Shown here piece by piece: positions 32,725-41,306 of a stretch of 64,000 bases of DNA. The position numbers and the translations under genes are program-made. Within the stretch, counting starts at the first letter, position 1. The number at the start of each line of letters is the position of its first letter. Where the stretch lies: assembly GCA_965249175.1 (NCBI GenBank), contig OZ252227.1, positions 3,782,001 to 3,846,000 of the forward strand, in the 5' to 3' direction. The DNA comes from CAZYFH01 sp965249175. Lineage in GTDB: Bacteria > Acidobacteriota > Vicinamibacteria > Vicinamibacterales > UBA8438. The notes below the pieces were generated by a model. It was not told where the DNA came from. It worked only from the letters and a program-made list of their open reading frames with translations, and did no database searches.

Positions 32725-33317
32725 AGATGGTCTCCCGTCGACAACGAGGCTGGGTCTGTTCGCCGACTAACAAGTAGTCTGCCGACCTCGATAATCACGG
32801 ACGCGACCGGGTACGCAGCGTAGACGCCTCAGACCGACCGATCAATTCGCTTGAGCGTGTCAGACGGCTGGCGGCATTCGCCAATCCGCCATTGGGCGGC
32901 CGGACTGATATGAAGACCTCGAGAGTCGGATACGTTGGCGCGGCATATCCGGAGGTGACGGCTCGGTCCGTCGCTTTTCGAGCTCCTCAACGGACGTCGT
33001 AGCGGCGGGACGCTTCGAAGAGGGTCGACGTCGTGGCTGCGGGTATCGATCCGACAGCCGTGGAGGCACGCCGCTGTGGCCAGTACCAAAACCGCTCCGG
33101 AGCGCCCGGCAGGCGATCACGCTCTCTGTGATCCGTGACTCACGGACAACCCGTGACGCGGATGGCAGCCGCGCCCGCTGTTCCTGACAACCCGATGATC
33201 GCCGCATCGTCGGTTCTGGGGCGAGCGTAGGCGCGGTTTTCGGCGGGCCGACCCCGGCTGTCGGATTGATACCCGCAGGCGCGACGTCGGGAGAGACTTT
33301 CACGGCGGACGGCTGCT
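32725..33317. other. Stretch without a recognisable gene
   Basis: About 590 bases between the unknown small gene and metG hold no frame with protein-like composition that I can support. On the minus strand, GTTAGTC near 32764-32770 lies within a short hairpin (GACTA...TAGTC). It could be a degenerate cassette boundary, but no matching partner core site is seen nearby. Confidence 0.5.
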
Positions 33318-35333
33318 CTATCGAACCTTAGATCCGGCGGGAGCCCGTTCGGGATCGTCCGGTTTCAACAACACTGGCTCCCCGTCGGCATCGGTTGCGG
33401 CCAGCACCATACCGTTCGACTCGACCCCCATGATCGTCGCCGGTTGCAGATTGGCGACGAAGACCACGTGCTGGCCAATCAGCGTGTCAGGAGCATAGGC
33501 GCGCGCGATGCCCGCGACGACCTGGCGCACCCCGCTGCCCGTTTCGAGCTCGAGCCGCACGAGCTTTTTCGACTTGGGGACGGCTTCGGCGGTCACGACC
33601 CGGCCCACGCGCAGGTCGACCTTCATGAAGTCGTCGAACGTGATCCGCGCCTCGTCTGCGCTCGGCGCCTCGGGCGCGGCCGCCGCGGGCGCGGACGCTT
33701 CCGCCGGCGCGTCGGTAACTGGCGTCTGGTCTGGCTCTTCCATCGCTCGCTCCTTTGTCGTTCGCGGGGGGCCACCGGACCGCGCGACTGCCCCCGAATC
33801 CCGCGCCGTCCCCGCATCGATCCGCGGCCACAACGCCTCGCCCTTGACGATGGTCCGCGCCGTCCCCGGGGCAGCCGCCCACGCGGTATCACGGTCCAGC
33901 CGCAGCGTGTCCACGTCGCGCGTCTCTCCGACGCGACGCAGGATCTCGGCCGCGGACGTGGGCATCACCGGCAGCAGGAGCACAGCGGCGATGCGCACCG
34001 CCTCACTCACGTCGAAGAGACAGCGATCGAGCTCGTCGGCGCGCGCGGGGTCCTTGGCGAGCGTCCAGGGTTGGACGGCCGCGATGAACTCGTTGGCGCG
34101 ATCAACGACGTCGAATGCGGCCGAGATGCCCCGATGCAGCGCGTAGGTATCCATGGCGCGCTGGTAGCTCGCGACGGCGGCCGCCGCCGTGCCAGCGAGC
34201 GGCCCCGCTTCGCGAGCGGGCGACACCAGCCGGCCCTGTCGGTAGCGGTGGGCCATCGACGCCAGGCGGCTCACGAGGTTCCCGAGATTGTTCGCCAGGT
34301 CGACGTTGTAACGCTCCTCGAAGCGATCCCACGTAAAGTCGCCGTCTTGCCCAAAGGCAATCTCCTTCGTCAGATACAGGCGCAACGGGTCCGGACCGAG
34401 TCGGTCCGCGGCCTGCAGCGGGTCGACGACGGTGCCCAGCGTCTTGCTCATCTTCTGCCCTTGCCAGTGCACCCAGCCGTGACCGAAGATTCGCCGTGGC
34501 AACGCCACCCCTGCACTCATGAGCATCGCGGGCCAGACGACGCAGTGGAACCGCGTGATGTCCTTGCCGATCACGTGGAGGTCGGCAGGCCACCACGCGG
34601 CGAACAGCCCGTCATCGGTGCCGTAACCGACGGCTGAGGCGTAGTTGATCAGCGCATCCACCCAGACATAGACGACGCTGGACGGATCGTCCGGCAGCGG
34701 GATCCCCCATGACTGGCCGGTGCGGCTCATCGAGATGTCGTCTACCCCGGCTTCGAGCAGGCGGAGGATCTCGTTCCGTCTCATGTCGGGCTCGAGGAAC
34801 TCGGGATGCGCCGCGAAGTGGTCGAGCAGCGGCTGCCGGTACTTCGACAACCGAAAGAAGTGGTTCTTCTCCTTGATCCATTGCGGTGACCGCTGGTGAA
34901 TCGGGCAATTGCCCTCGACGAGGTCCTTCTCCTGCTTGAACGCCTCGCACGAGACGCAATACCACCCTTCGTAGAATCCTTCGTACAGGTCACCGGCCTC
35001 GGCAATCCGTGAGATCAGCGCCGTGACCCCTTCGCGATGACGGCTCTCGGTGGTCCGGATGAAGTCATCGAACGAGACATCGAGCCGCTGCCACACCTCG
35101 CGGAACGCGGCTTCCATCTGGTCGCAGTAGGCCAACGGCTCGAGTTCGAGCTCCCGGGCACGCTGAAAGACGTTCTGCGAGTGCTCGTCGTTGCCCATGA
35201 GAAAACGGGTCTCGAAACCGCACAGGCGTTTGTAGCGCGCGATGACATCGGCCGCGATCTTCTCGTAGGCCGTCCCGAGATGGGGCCGGCTGTTGACGAA
35301 GTCGATCGCGGTGGTGAGATAGAAGCGGGGCAT
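33318..35333 (-). CDS. metG: Methionyl-tRNA synthetase with C-terminal tRNA-binding domain
   Basis: The enzyme charges initiator and elongator tRNA-Met. The 671-residue protein has the class I motifs HLGT (NSRPHLGTAYEKIAADVI) and KMSKT, a zinc-knuckle insertion (WYCVSCEAF...GNCPIH), and an anticodon-binding helical domain. Past an Ala/Pro-rich linker near residue 560 lies an EMAP-II-like OB domain (FMKVDLRVGRVVTAEAVPKS) that dimerises the enzyme and binds tRNA. ATG 35333 begins MPRFYLTTAID; the longer frame upstream overlaps larC. It is 5 bases after larC and so probably co-transcribed. Confidence 0.97.
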   Translation of the reverse strand: MPRFYLTTAIDFVNSRPHLGTAYEKIAADVIARYKRLCGFETRFLMGNDEHSQNVFQRARELELEPLAYCDQMEAAFREVWQRLDVSFDDFIRTTESRHREGVTALISRIAEAGDLYEGFYEGWYCVSCEAFKQEKDLVEGNCPIHQRSPQWIKEKNHFFRLSKYRQPLLDHFAAHPEFLEPDMRRNEILRLLEAGVDDISMSRTGQSWGIPLPDDPSSVVYVWVDALINYASAVGYGTDDGLFAAWWPADLHVIGKDITRFHCVVWPAMLMSAGVALPRRIFGHGWVHWQGQKMSKTLGTVVDPLQAADRLGPDPLRLYLTKEIAFGQDGDFTWDRFEERYNVDLANNLGNLVSRLASMAHRYRQGRLVSPAREAGPLAGTAAAAVASYQRAMDTYALHRGISAAFDVVDRANEFIAAVQPWTLAKDPARADELDRCLFDVSEAVRIAAVLLLPVMPTSAAEILRRVGETRDVDTLRLDRDTAWAAAPGTARTIVKGEALWPRIDAGTARDSGAVARSGGPPRTTKERAMEEPDQTPVTDAPAEASAPAAAAPEAPSADEARITFDDFMKVDLRVGRVVTAEAVPKSKKLVRLELETGSGVRQVVAGIARAYAPDTLIGQHVVFVANLQPATIMGVESNGMVLAATDADGEPVLLKPDDPERAPAGSKVR

Positions 35334-35338
35334 GAGGG

Positions 35339-36670
35339 CTAGCGCTCCAGCCACGCTTTCGCGGCCACCGCCTGCACGTGTTTCACGGACACGCGGTTCG
35401 CCTCGGCTACGCGCACGCAATCGTCGAATTCAGGGGCGGCGTTCAGCACCGTGCCGTCTCGCCGCGCGACCTTCATGCGAATCACGCCCAACGGCGTGTC
35501 GACCGCGACAAGCACGCGCTCGAGCCGCTCGCGACTCGTCTCCGAGACACGCAGGCCGATCGTCGTCGTTTCGGCGAATAGCAGATCGCAGAGCGTCTGG
35601 CGCCGATCGGGCGACGCGACGACCGTCACGAGCGTGCCGGGGCGGTTCTTCTTCATCTGTATCGGCGCGTAGAAGACGTCGAGCGCACCGGCCGCGTGGA
35701 GCCGATCCATCAGCACGCCGTAGATCTGCGGGTTCATGTCGTCGATCTGGCACTCGACCACGACGACCCGTTCGAGCAGCGCGGGGCCGCCGGTCTCGCC
35801 GACCAGAACGCGCAGCACGTTTGGCATCCCCTCGGGATTCCGGTCGCCAGCGCCGTAGCCGACCGGACCCAGCGTCATCGGCGGAACCGCGCCGTACTCC
35901 GAGGCGTAGTCGGTCACCAGCAGCGCGCCCGTAGGCGTGAGGAGCTCGCAGCGGGGCCCGTGGGCGTAGATGGGCGCTCCCTCGAGGAGACGCGTCGTGG
36001 CTGGCGCCGGCACCGGGAGCTCCCCGTGCGCGCAGTGAACCGTCCCCGAGCCGACATTGAGCGGTGAGGCAACGATGCGATCCGGAGCGAACCACTCGAA
36101 GGCAAAGACGGCGCCGACGATGTCGACGATCGAATCGACAGCACCCACTTCGTGCAGATGCACCTGCTCGATCGGCATCTGGTGGATGCCAGCCTCGACC
36201 TCCACGAGCCGTGTAAAGAGGCCGATGGCGCGGGTTTTTGAGGCCGCGGACAGGCCGGAGCGCTCGACGATGGCCGCGATGTCTGACAGTCCTCGGTGAT
36301 GATGACGTGGGTGACCGGGACGGTCGTGCACGTGCTCCCGGTGTTGATGGTCGTGCGCGCCATCGTGGTCACCGTGCTGATGGTCGTGCGCGTGGTCCCC
36401 GTGTTGATGACCGTGGGCGTGATCGTGGCGGTGGTCCGAAGCTGGGACAGGGTCGAGCGGGGCTCCATCGGATCCCTCGACCACCCGGAACTTGGTGGCC
36501 GCGATGCCGCAGCGGTCGACCCGGTCGACGGCGATGGTCACGTCGTCGAGCTGAAGCGTGGAGACCACGTCGCGCAGCCCCTCGAACGGAAGGCCGGCGT
36601 CGAGCAGTGCGCCGAGCAGCATGTCGCCGGAGGCGCCGGAGAAGCAGTCCAGATACAGCGTACGTGCCAC
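35339..36670 (-). CDS. larC: LarC-like nickel-pincer cofactor metal insertase
   Basis: LarC inserts nickel into the pyridinium-bisthiocarboxylate mononucleotide (NPN) cofactor used by lactate racemase and relatives. The 443-residue protein shows LYLDCFSGASGDMLLGALLD at the N-terminus, HLHEVGAVDSIVDIVGA, and the C-terminal ferredoxin-like part with ECQIDDMNPQIYGVLMDRL. A His/Asp/Gly-rich stretch (about residues 88-128, repeated HDH/GDH units) is inserted before GLSDIAAIVE and could store metal. GTG 36670 fits AGGAG 11 bases upstream. LarA, LarB and LarE are not in the window. Confidence 0.9.
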   Translation of the reverse strand: MARTLYLDCFSGASGDMLLGALLDAGLPFEGLRDVVSTLQLDDVTIAVDRVDRCGIAATKFRVVEGSDGAPLDPVPASDHRHDHAHGHQHGDHAHDHQHGDHDGAHDHQHREHVHDRPGHPRHHHRGLSDIAAIVERSGLSAASKTRAIGLFTRLVEVEAGIHQMPIEQVHLHEVGAVDSIVDIVGAVFAFEWFAPDRIVASPLNVGSGTVHCAHGELPVPAPATTRLLEGAPIYAHGPRCELLTPTGALLVTDYASEYGAVPPMTLGPVGYGAGDRNPEGMPNVLRVLVGETGGPALLERVVVVECQIDDMNPQIYGVLMDRLHAAGALDVFYAPIQMKKNRPGTLVTVVASPDRRQTLCDLLFAETTTIGLRVSETSRERLERVLVAVDTPLGVIRMKVARRDGTVLNAAPEFDDCVRVAEANRVSVKHVQAVAAKAWLER

Positions 36671-36825
36671 GTCGCGAGATACTCCTGATGCTCCTAGGCT
36701 TACGGCCAACGGCTAATGTGGCAGCACGACCGACGACCACTACCTGCGGCCTGTCTTGCGAATGCCCCGACCGTAAGGCTGAGCGTTGAGCCTGATTATC
36801 TCGCGATTCGCTGCGTAGCGGTGCC

Positions 36826-37491
36826 CTACATCCGCCCGGCCTCCTTGAAGCTGTAGTAGGCCGCGTCGGCAAGGACGACATGGTCCAGCACGTCGATCCC
36901 CATGATCCCTCCCGCATCCACCAGACGAGCCGTCAACTGAACGTCATCTCGACTGGGCGCCGGGTCACCCGATGGGTGATTGTGAAACACGACGATCGCG
37001 GCCGCGCCGCCGGCCGCCGCCGCCTGAAACACCTCGCGCGGATGTACGAGGCTCGCGTCCAGCGTGCCGACCGACAGCACCGACACGCGCACCACGCGGT
37101 GCCTCGTATCAAGCAAGACGACACCGAACTGCTCGACGGACCGCGCGCCGTAGCGTGGCAACAGATAGGCGGCGACCTCGCGAGGACTGCCGAGCTGGAT
37201 CCGTTCATTCGGAGCATCCAGCGTGCGACGACCGAGCTCGATCGCCGCAAGGATGCGGGCGGCAGTGGCTGGCCCGACGCCGGTCACTCGGCGCAGGTGT
37301 CCATCGAGCACGCGGGTCAGACCGTGCACACCGCCGGCGAGATCCAGCACTCGGTTGGCAAGATCGAGCGCGCCTTCGCGCGACGACCCGTGGCCGAGCA
37401 CCGCGGCGAGCAACTCGTTGTCGCCCAAGGCAGCGGCGCCGAGCCGTCCGAGCTTTTCCCGCGGGCGGTCGTGCGGCGCGAGCAGTTTCAT
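36826..37491 (-). CDS. radC: RadC/JAB-domain protein
   Basis: The 221-residue protein has an N-terminal helix-hairpin-helix part (LRRVTGVGPATAARILAAIE) and a C-terminal JAMM metalloprotease-like domain with the ligand motif HNHPSGDPAPSRDD. Despite its name, the biochemical role of RadC is unsettled. ATG 37491 gives normal length and starts MKLLAPHDRPREKL; the longer frame adds unrelated residues. No operon partner is obvious. Confidence 0.93.
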   Translation of the reverse strand: MKLLAPHDRPREKLGRLGAAALGDNELLAAVLGHGSSREGALDLANRVLDLAGGVHGLTRVLDGHLRRVTGVGPATAARILAAIELGRRTLDAPNERIQLGSPREVAAYLLPRYGARSVEQFGVVLLDTRHRVVRVSVLSVGTLDASLVHPREVFQAAAAGGAAAIVVFHNHPSGDPAPSRDDVQLTARLVDAGGIMGIDVLDHVVLADAAYYSFKEAGRM

Positions 37492-37617
37492 CTGCTCGAT
37501 CGCCGTTTCAAGCCTCGTGCCGGGCGATAGGTCGTCGTGTTCGCTGTCCGAACGGTCCCAGGCGGCGCCCCCATGTGAATCCTGCCACCCGCGCCGCACC
37601 GACAGTACGCTGAAGCT

Positions 37618-38484
37618 TCAGTCGGTCCGCGACGTGACGGGGCCGCCACGCCAGTGGCCACGCACAGTCATCTGCGCCCATCCGGTCAAGTAGATCCCGT
37701 CGTCTCGCCACTCGACGTGCTGCGTTCCCCCGGGTGACACCACGTCCAGGTGGCGTTTCGCCCCGCCATAGGCCGCCGCGGCGACCCCCGAGGCGCACGC
37801 ACCGGTACCGGATGCAGCCGTCGCCCCGACACCGCGTTCCCAGATGAGGATGCGCGCACGGTTCGGCCGCTCGACCTGGACGAACGCAACGTTCGTCCCC
37901 GCCGGAAACGCGTGATGCCTCGCCAGCGCCGGACCCAATCGTCGGAACCGGGCGTCGTCGAGGGAGGGCGTCAGCACGATGCACTGCGGATTGCCGACCG
38001 ACAGGACAACCGCGGCGACCGATTCACCACCGACATCGATCGCTCGTTGTCCGAGACCGGCCGGCTTACCCATGAATGCCCGGAAGGTGTACCGCCCGGC
38101 CGCGTCATCGACGAGCGCCAGCGTCCGAAGACCCGCGTCGGTCGCGATCGCAATGTCCGCATCAGCGTCAGCGTCAACATCAGAGACGACCGATCGCTCG
38201 GCGCGCCGCGTCTCGGCAATGAGGGCGGCGAGGCACCGCAACCCGTTGCCCGATAGCTCGGCGTGACTCCCATCCGCGTTGTACAGGGTCATCGCCGCGC
38301 CGTCTGCCGTGTGTCGAAAGATGATGAGACCGTCCGCACCGATGCCACGGGTCCGGTGGCACGCCACGCGCGCGAACGCTGCCGCATCCGTGGCCGCGCG
38401 CGCCAGGTCGCGCTCGTCAACGAGGAGGAAATCGTTGCCGTAGGCGTGCGCCTTCACGAAGCCGACGTCATCGGGTCCGCTCAC
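37618..38484 (-). CDS. dapF: Diaminopimelate epimerase
   Basis: DapF converts LL- to meso-diaminopimelate for lysine and peptidoglycan. The 288-residue protein has both catalytic cysteines (ELSGNGLRCLAALI; ASGTGACASGVAA) and the FVKAHAYGNDFLLVDE start. A short Asp-Ala repeat (DVDADADADIAIATD, from a 6-base DNA repeat) sits in a loop. The GTG at 38484 overlaps the stop of the upstream outer-membrane protein gene (GTGA), giving a coupled pair. Confidence 0.94.
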   Translation of the reverse strand: MSGPDDVGFVKAHAYGNDFLLVDERDLARAATDAAAFARVACHRTRGIGADGLIIFRHTADGAAMTLYNADGSHAELSGNGLRCLAALIAETRRAERSVVSDVDADADADIAIATDAGLRTLALVDDAAGRYTFRAFMGKPAGLGQRAIDVGGESVAAVVLSVGNPQCIVLTPSLDDARFRRLGPALARHHAFPAGTNVAFVQVERPNRARILIWERGVGATAASGTGACASGVAAAAYGGAKRHLDVVSPGGTQHVEWRDDGIYLTGWAQMTVRGHWRGGPVTSRTD

Positions 38485-39341
38485 GGCACCTCGAAGGCGC
38501 GAAACACCCACGTCACGCCTGCGGTGACGCCGATGTTCGCATCCCGCGACGTCATGCCGGTAATCAACCCGCCGTCGAAGCGCACGGTGCCACGGGTGGC
38601 ACGGGCGCCGACCCGGATGAACCCCGAGCTCTCCGTCCCCGGCGGCGCCGCTCCGGCCCGCGTGTTTGCGCGGCCGGCCACCTCGCCCACGATCTCGACG
38701 CCGGTCGCCACGGCGCGGGCAATCGACAACCCGTATGTCAGCACGTCGTTCTGGCGGTCGCCCCGAGTCGGGTCACTCAGAATGCCGAGTCCGATGTTGG
38801 TCACGACGCGAACGGACTGAATCGTCTTCCCCACGAGCAGCGACGCGAAGAAATCCATCGTGTCGAGCCCGAGGCCGCTTTCGTTGCTCGCGTTCGGCAG
38901 CTTCGTGGCGAACCGGAGCCCGACGGCCGGTCGGCGGCCGCCTTCACCCAGCATTCGCAGCTTCATCCCGATGACGGCATCCGCCGCGCTCGACGTGCTG
39001 TCACCGCCGACGTTGAGCGACCCCGACAGCGGCGCGGCCGCGGCCTCGATGACGCGGAGGCGGTCGTAGGAGATCCCATCGAGCTGCAGCTCGGCGATCG
39101 AGCTCAGACCGACGCTGATGCCCACCCGCGGGAGGCTGGTGAGATGGCCCGTCAGCCCGGAGACCGGGTAGTTCTGCTCGCGGAGGTAGTCGATGCCGGC
39201 CTCGACGAGGACGACCCCGCCGCCGACCGACTCCGGGTCCTCGGTCGCCAGCGGGCGCTGCTGGGCGTGCAGCGGAGATGCCAACGCCAGGACGAGGCCG
39301 AGGCCGAGCACGTACGTCACCATCAACAGTCGAAGTCGCAT
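38481..39341 (-). CDS. Outer-membrane beta-barrel protein of unknown function
   Basis: The 286-residue protein has a signal peptide (LLMVTYVLGLGLVLALASPL, then HAQ). It has alternating beta strands such as HLTSLPRVGISVGLSSIAEL, AVGLRFATKLPN and GVTAGVTWVFRAFEVP with a near-aromatic C-terminus, typical of outer-membrane barrels of the transporter/phenol-pathway MetA type. It is translationally coupled to dapF, which is probably incidental. No specific cargo can be inferred. Confidence 0.75.
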   Translation of the reverse strand: MRLRLLMVTYVLGLGLVLALASPLHAQQRPLATEDPESVGGGVVLVEAGIDYLREQNYPVSGLTGHLTSLPRVGISVGLSSIAELQLDGISYDRLRVIEAAAAPLSGSLNVGGDSTSSAADAVIGMKLRMLGEGGRRPAVGLRFATKLPNASNESGLGLDTMDFFASLLVGKTIQSVRVVTNIGLGILSDPTRGDRQNDVLTYGLSIARAVATGVEIVGEVAGRANTRAGAAPPGTESSGFIRVGARATRGTVRFDGGLITGMTSRDANIGVTAGVTWVFRAFEVP

Positions 39342-39370
39342 CTTCTGATTCTATCGGGGCGCAGCCCCAT

Positions 39371-39958
39371 TTATGCCCGCCGCAACGGATCGCAGACGGA
39401 GCCCCAGCGAACATAGGCAATCGCCGCGGCGTCATACACGGCATGTGCGACGACAGGCGCCAACAGTCCGCCCGTCCAGACGGCGAGCCAGCCGAGCGCG
39501 GCGCCCATCACCATTGCCCAACAACCGAACGCCAACGTGCCACGCCCACCCATGTGCAGGACGCCAAAGACCACGCTCGCCGCAACGAGTCCGGCCTCCG
39601 GCTGCAGCGCGCCGCGAAACAGCAGTTCCTCACCCACACCGGCAGCCACGCTGATGACGACGACGTCGCGCGGCGCGACGGCGGCAAAGAGCGGCCGCAG
39701 CGTGTACCAACAGAGACGGCGGATGCCACGCACGCCCGACACGTCGGGCGCGCGACAGAGGAGGCTCCAATTGACGACGGCTAGCACCCCGGCCGCCGCC
39801 ACCCCCACTGCTGCATCACGTTGCCATGGTCCGCCGGTCACGTGCACGGGAATGGCGCGGAACCAGATCCACAAGAGCGCCGCGACGACGAGGACCGACT
39901 CTCCGCCGATCGCCAACGCGAGAAGCTGCCGCCGGGCCACGCTAACCCCAGAGCTCAC
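39371..39958 (-). CDS. CPBP family intramembrane metalloprotease
   Basis: The 195-residue membrane protein has the Abi/CPBP motifs: EELLFRGALQ (motif 1, glutamates and Arg), FGVLHMG (His of motif 2), and VVAHAVYDAAAI (motif 3 with His and Asp). Relatives process prenylated or secreted peptides, and some protect against self-made bacteriocins. It begins about 30 bases upstream of the barrel gene on the same strand. Confidence 0.9.
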   Translation of the reverse strand: MSSGVSVARRQLLALAIGGESVLVVAALLWIWFRAIPVHVTGGPWQRDAAVGVAAAGVLAVVNWSLLCRAPDVSGVRGIRRLCWYTLRPLFAAVAPRDVVVISVAAGVGEELLFRGALQPEAGLVAASVVFGVLHMGGRGTLAFGCWAMVMGAALGWLAVWTGGLLAPVVAHAVYDAAAIAYVRWGSVCDPLRRA

Positions 39959-39963
39959 GTGGG

Positions 39964-40149
39964 TTAGGACGCTCGCGCACTATCAATCAGTACGGTCACC
40001 GGTCCGTCGTTCACGAGCTCGACCTCCATCATCGCCCGGAACACGCCGGGCTCGACCGGTGTGCCGCCTTCACGCAGCGTGCGCACGACCGCGTCGTAGA
40101 GCGGACCGTGCTCGCGGCCGACGTCTTCTCCCTCTTCGCGCCTTGCCAC
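39964..40149 (-). pseudogene. dtd: C-terminal remnant of D-aminoacyl-tRNA deacylase
   Basis: The stretch GPLYDAVVRTLREGG followed by TPVEPGVFRAMMEVELVNDG and PVTVLIDS closely fits the last third of Dtd, which removes D-amino acids from tRNA. It includes the cross-subunit active-site segment (normally GxFGAxMxVxLVNDGPVT). The first ~85 residues of the family, including the Ser-Gln-Phe-Thr active-site strand, are absent: upstream sequence up to the glycosyltransferase stop does not match. FRAMM replaces the usual FGAMM. Confidence 0.75.
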
Positions 40150-40199
40150 CCGCGCGCCTCGCCAGTCTCAGTGCGACGCGGCACTTTCACCACGGGCTT

Positions 40200-41243
40200 C
40201 TAGACGAGGAGCAACCGCTCCAATGCGTGGTCCCAGGTCATCGCATCCACCTGGCGACGGGCGGCGGCACCCCACTGTTCGGCCGAGACGACGTCATCCA
40301 TGAGGCGGCCAAGCGCGGCGGCCAACGACCGCGCCGTCGGCGCGGCCACCAGCCCATTGACCCCATGCGTTACGAGCTCGGCGGGCCCCCCGCTGTCCGA
40401 GCACGTGACCACCGCCTTGTCGGAGGCGAACGCCTCGACGGTGACCAGGCCGTAGTCCTCGTGGGCCGCGGGCACGCACACGCCCCGGCAGCGCGCCAGA
40501 TGATCGAGCAGCGCCGCCTCGCTCACGTGCCCCGCAAGCGTGACTCTATCGGTGAGGCCACGTGCCGCGATCCGCGCGGCGAGCGACGCGCGGGCGTCGC
40601 CCTCGCCGACGATGACGCAGCGCACACCGGACGCCGCCGGGTCCGCGAGCGCATCGACGAGGAGGTCGAGTCGCTTGAGCGCCGTGAGACGCGATGGCAC
40701 GAGGAGGTAGTCCCCGTAGCCCTCGCAGCGATACGCGCGGGGCGGCGGCGGCGGATAGAGCACCTCGGAGGGAATCCGGCCCCAGCGCGTCAAACGCGCC
40801 TGGATCGTCCGTGATTGGGCAAAGAGCCGCGTGACGTTGCGCGTCAGGCAGTGGCGGTCGGCCGCATGGATCAATCGGCGGCGCACTCGCTCCTTGAACC
40901 GAGCGCGACGCGACAGCCGCGCGCTGAAGCGCGGCCACTGGTCGTAGTACTCGCGCATGCGGTGGTTGATCCAGCACACATGCGACGGGTGACGCACGGC
41001 GTAGCTGGGAAACCGCAAGCTGATGACTTGATCGATCGGCCGGCCGTCGTGCGCCTCACCGAGATCGGTGAGCCACGTCGAGAGATACGCGGCGGCTTGC
41101 CGCCCGAACCGGTTCTGGGGCGTCAGCGTGACCGCGGCCTGGTGCCCCGCCCGCTCAAGGACCGTCTGCAGCGCATTGGCGATGACGAGGTGTCCACCTG
41201 CGGCGAACGGCGGGTGCGAGGTGACGATCGCGATGCGGGCCAC
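40200..41243 (-). CDS. GT4-type glycosyltransferase
   Basis: The 347-residue protein has a GT-B fold: an N-terminal Rossmann domain (IAIVTSHPPFAAGGHLVIAN) and a C-terminal nucleotide-sugar domain with DYLLVPSRLTALKRLDLLVD, CVIVGEGDARASLAARI, and the E-x7-E region HEDYGLVTVEAFASDKAVVT. This is the GT4 retaining group, which builds polysaccharides and glycolipids. It stands between the dtd remnant and the lipoprotein pair, so its acceptor is unknown. Confidence 0.9.
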   Translation of the reverse strand: MARIAIVTSHPPFAAGGHLVIANALQTVLERAGHQAAVTLTPQNRFGRQAAAYLSTWLTDLGEAHDGRPIDQVISLRFPSYAVRHPSHVCWINHRMREYYDQWPRFSARLSRRARFKERVRRRLIHAADRHCLTRNVTRLFAQSRTIQARLTRWGRIPSEVLYPPPPPRAYRCEGYGDYLLVPSRLTALKRLDLLVDALADPAASGVRCVIVGEGDARASLAARIAARGLTDRVTLAGHVSEAALLDHLARCRGVCVPAAHEDYGLVTVEAFASDKAVVTCSDSGGPAELVTHGVNGLVAAPTARSLAAALGRLMDDVVSAEQWGAAARRQVDAMTWDHALERLLLV

Positions 41244-41306
41244 GCCGGGAAGGATACCCGACGTCGCCCGCGGCCGAGGCGGGACTCCGCACCGCGCACC
41301 TCGATG

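Noticed and set aside
32764..32770. A second attC core site (GTTAGTC on the minus strand)
   Set aside because: The third purine position is T, the motif is part of a short local hairpin, and no partner core site with paired arms lies within attC range.
32829..33303. Minus-strand frames next to metG as a cassette gene or integrase
   Set aside because: The translations are Pro/Arg/Ser-rich without any recombinase or other motif.
36300..36440. A separate repeat element in larC
   Set aside because: The repeats are in frame and encode the His-rich segment of LarC.
38159..38185. CRISPR-like short repeats in dapF
   Set aside because: These are 6-base codon repeats encoding Asp-Ala inside a coding loop; no repeat-spacer array exists anywhere in the window.
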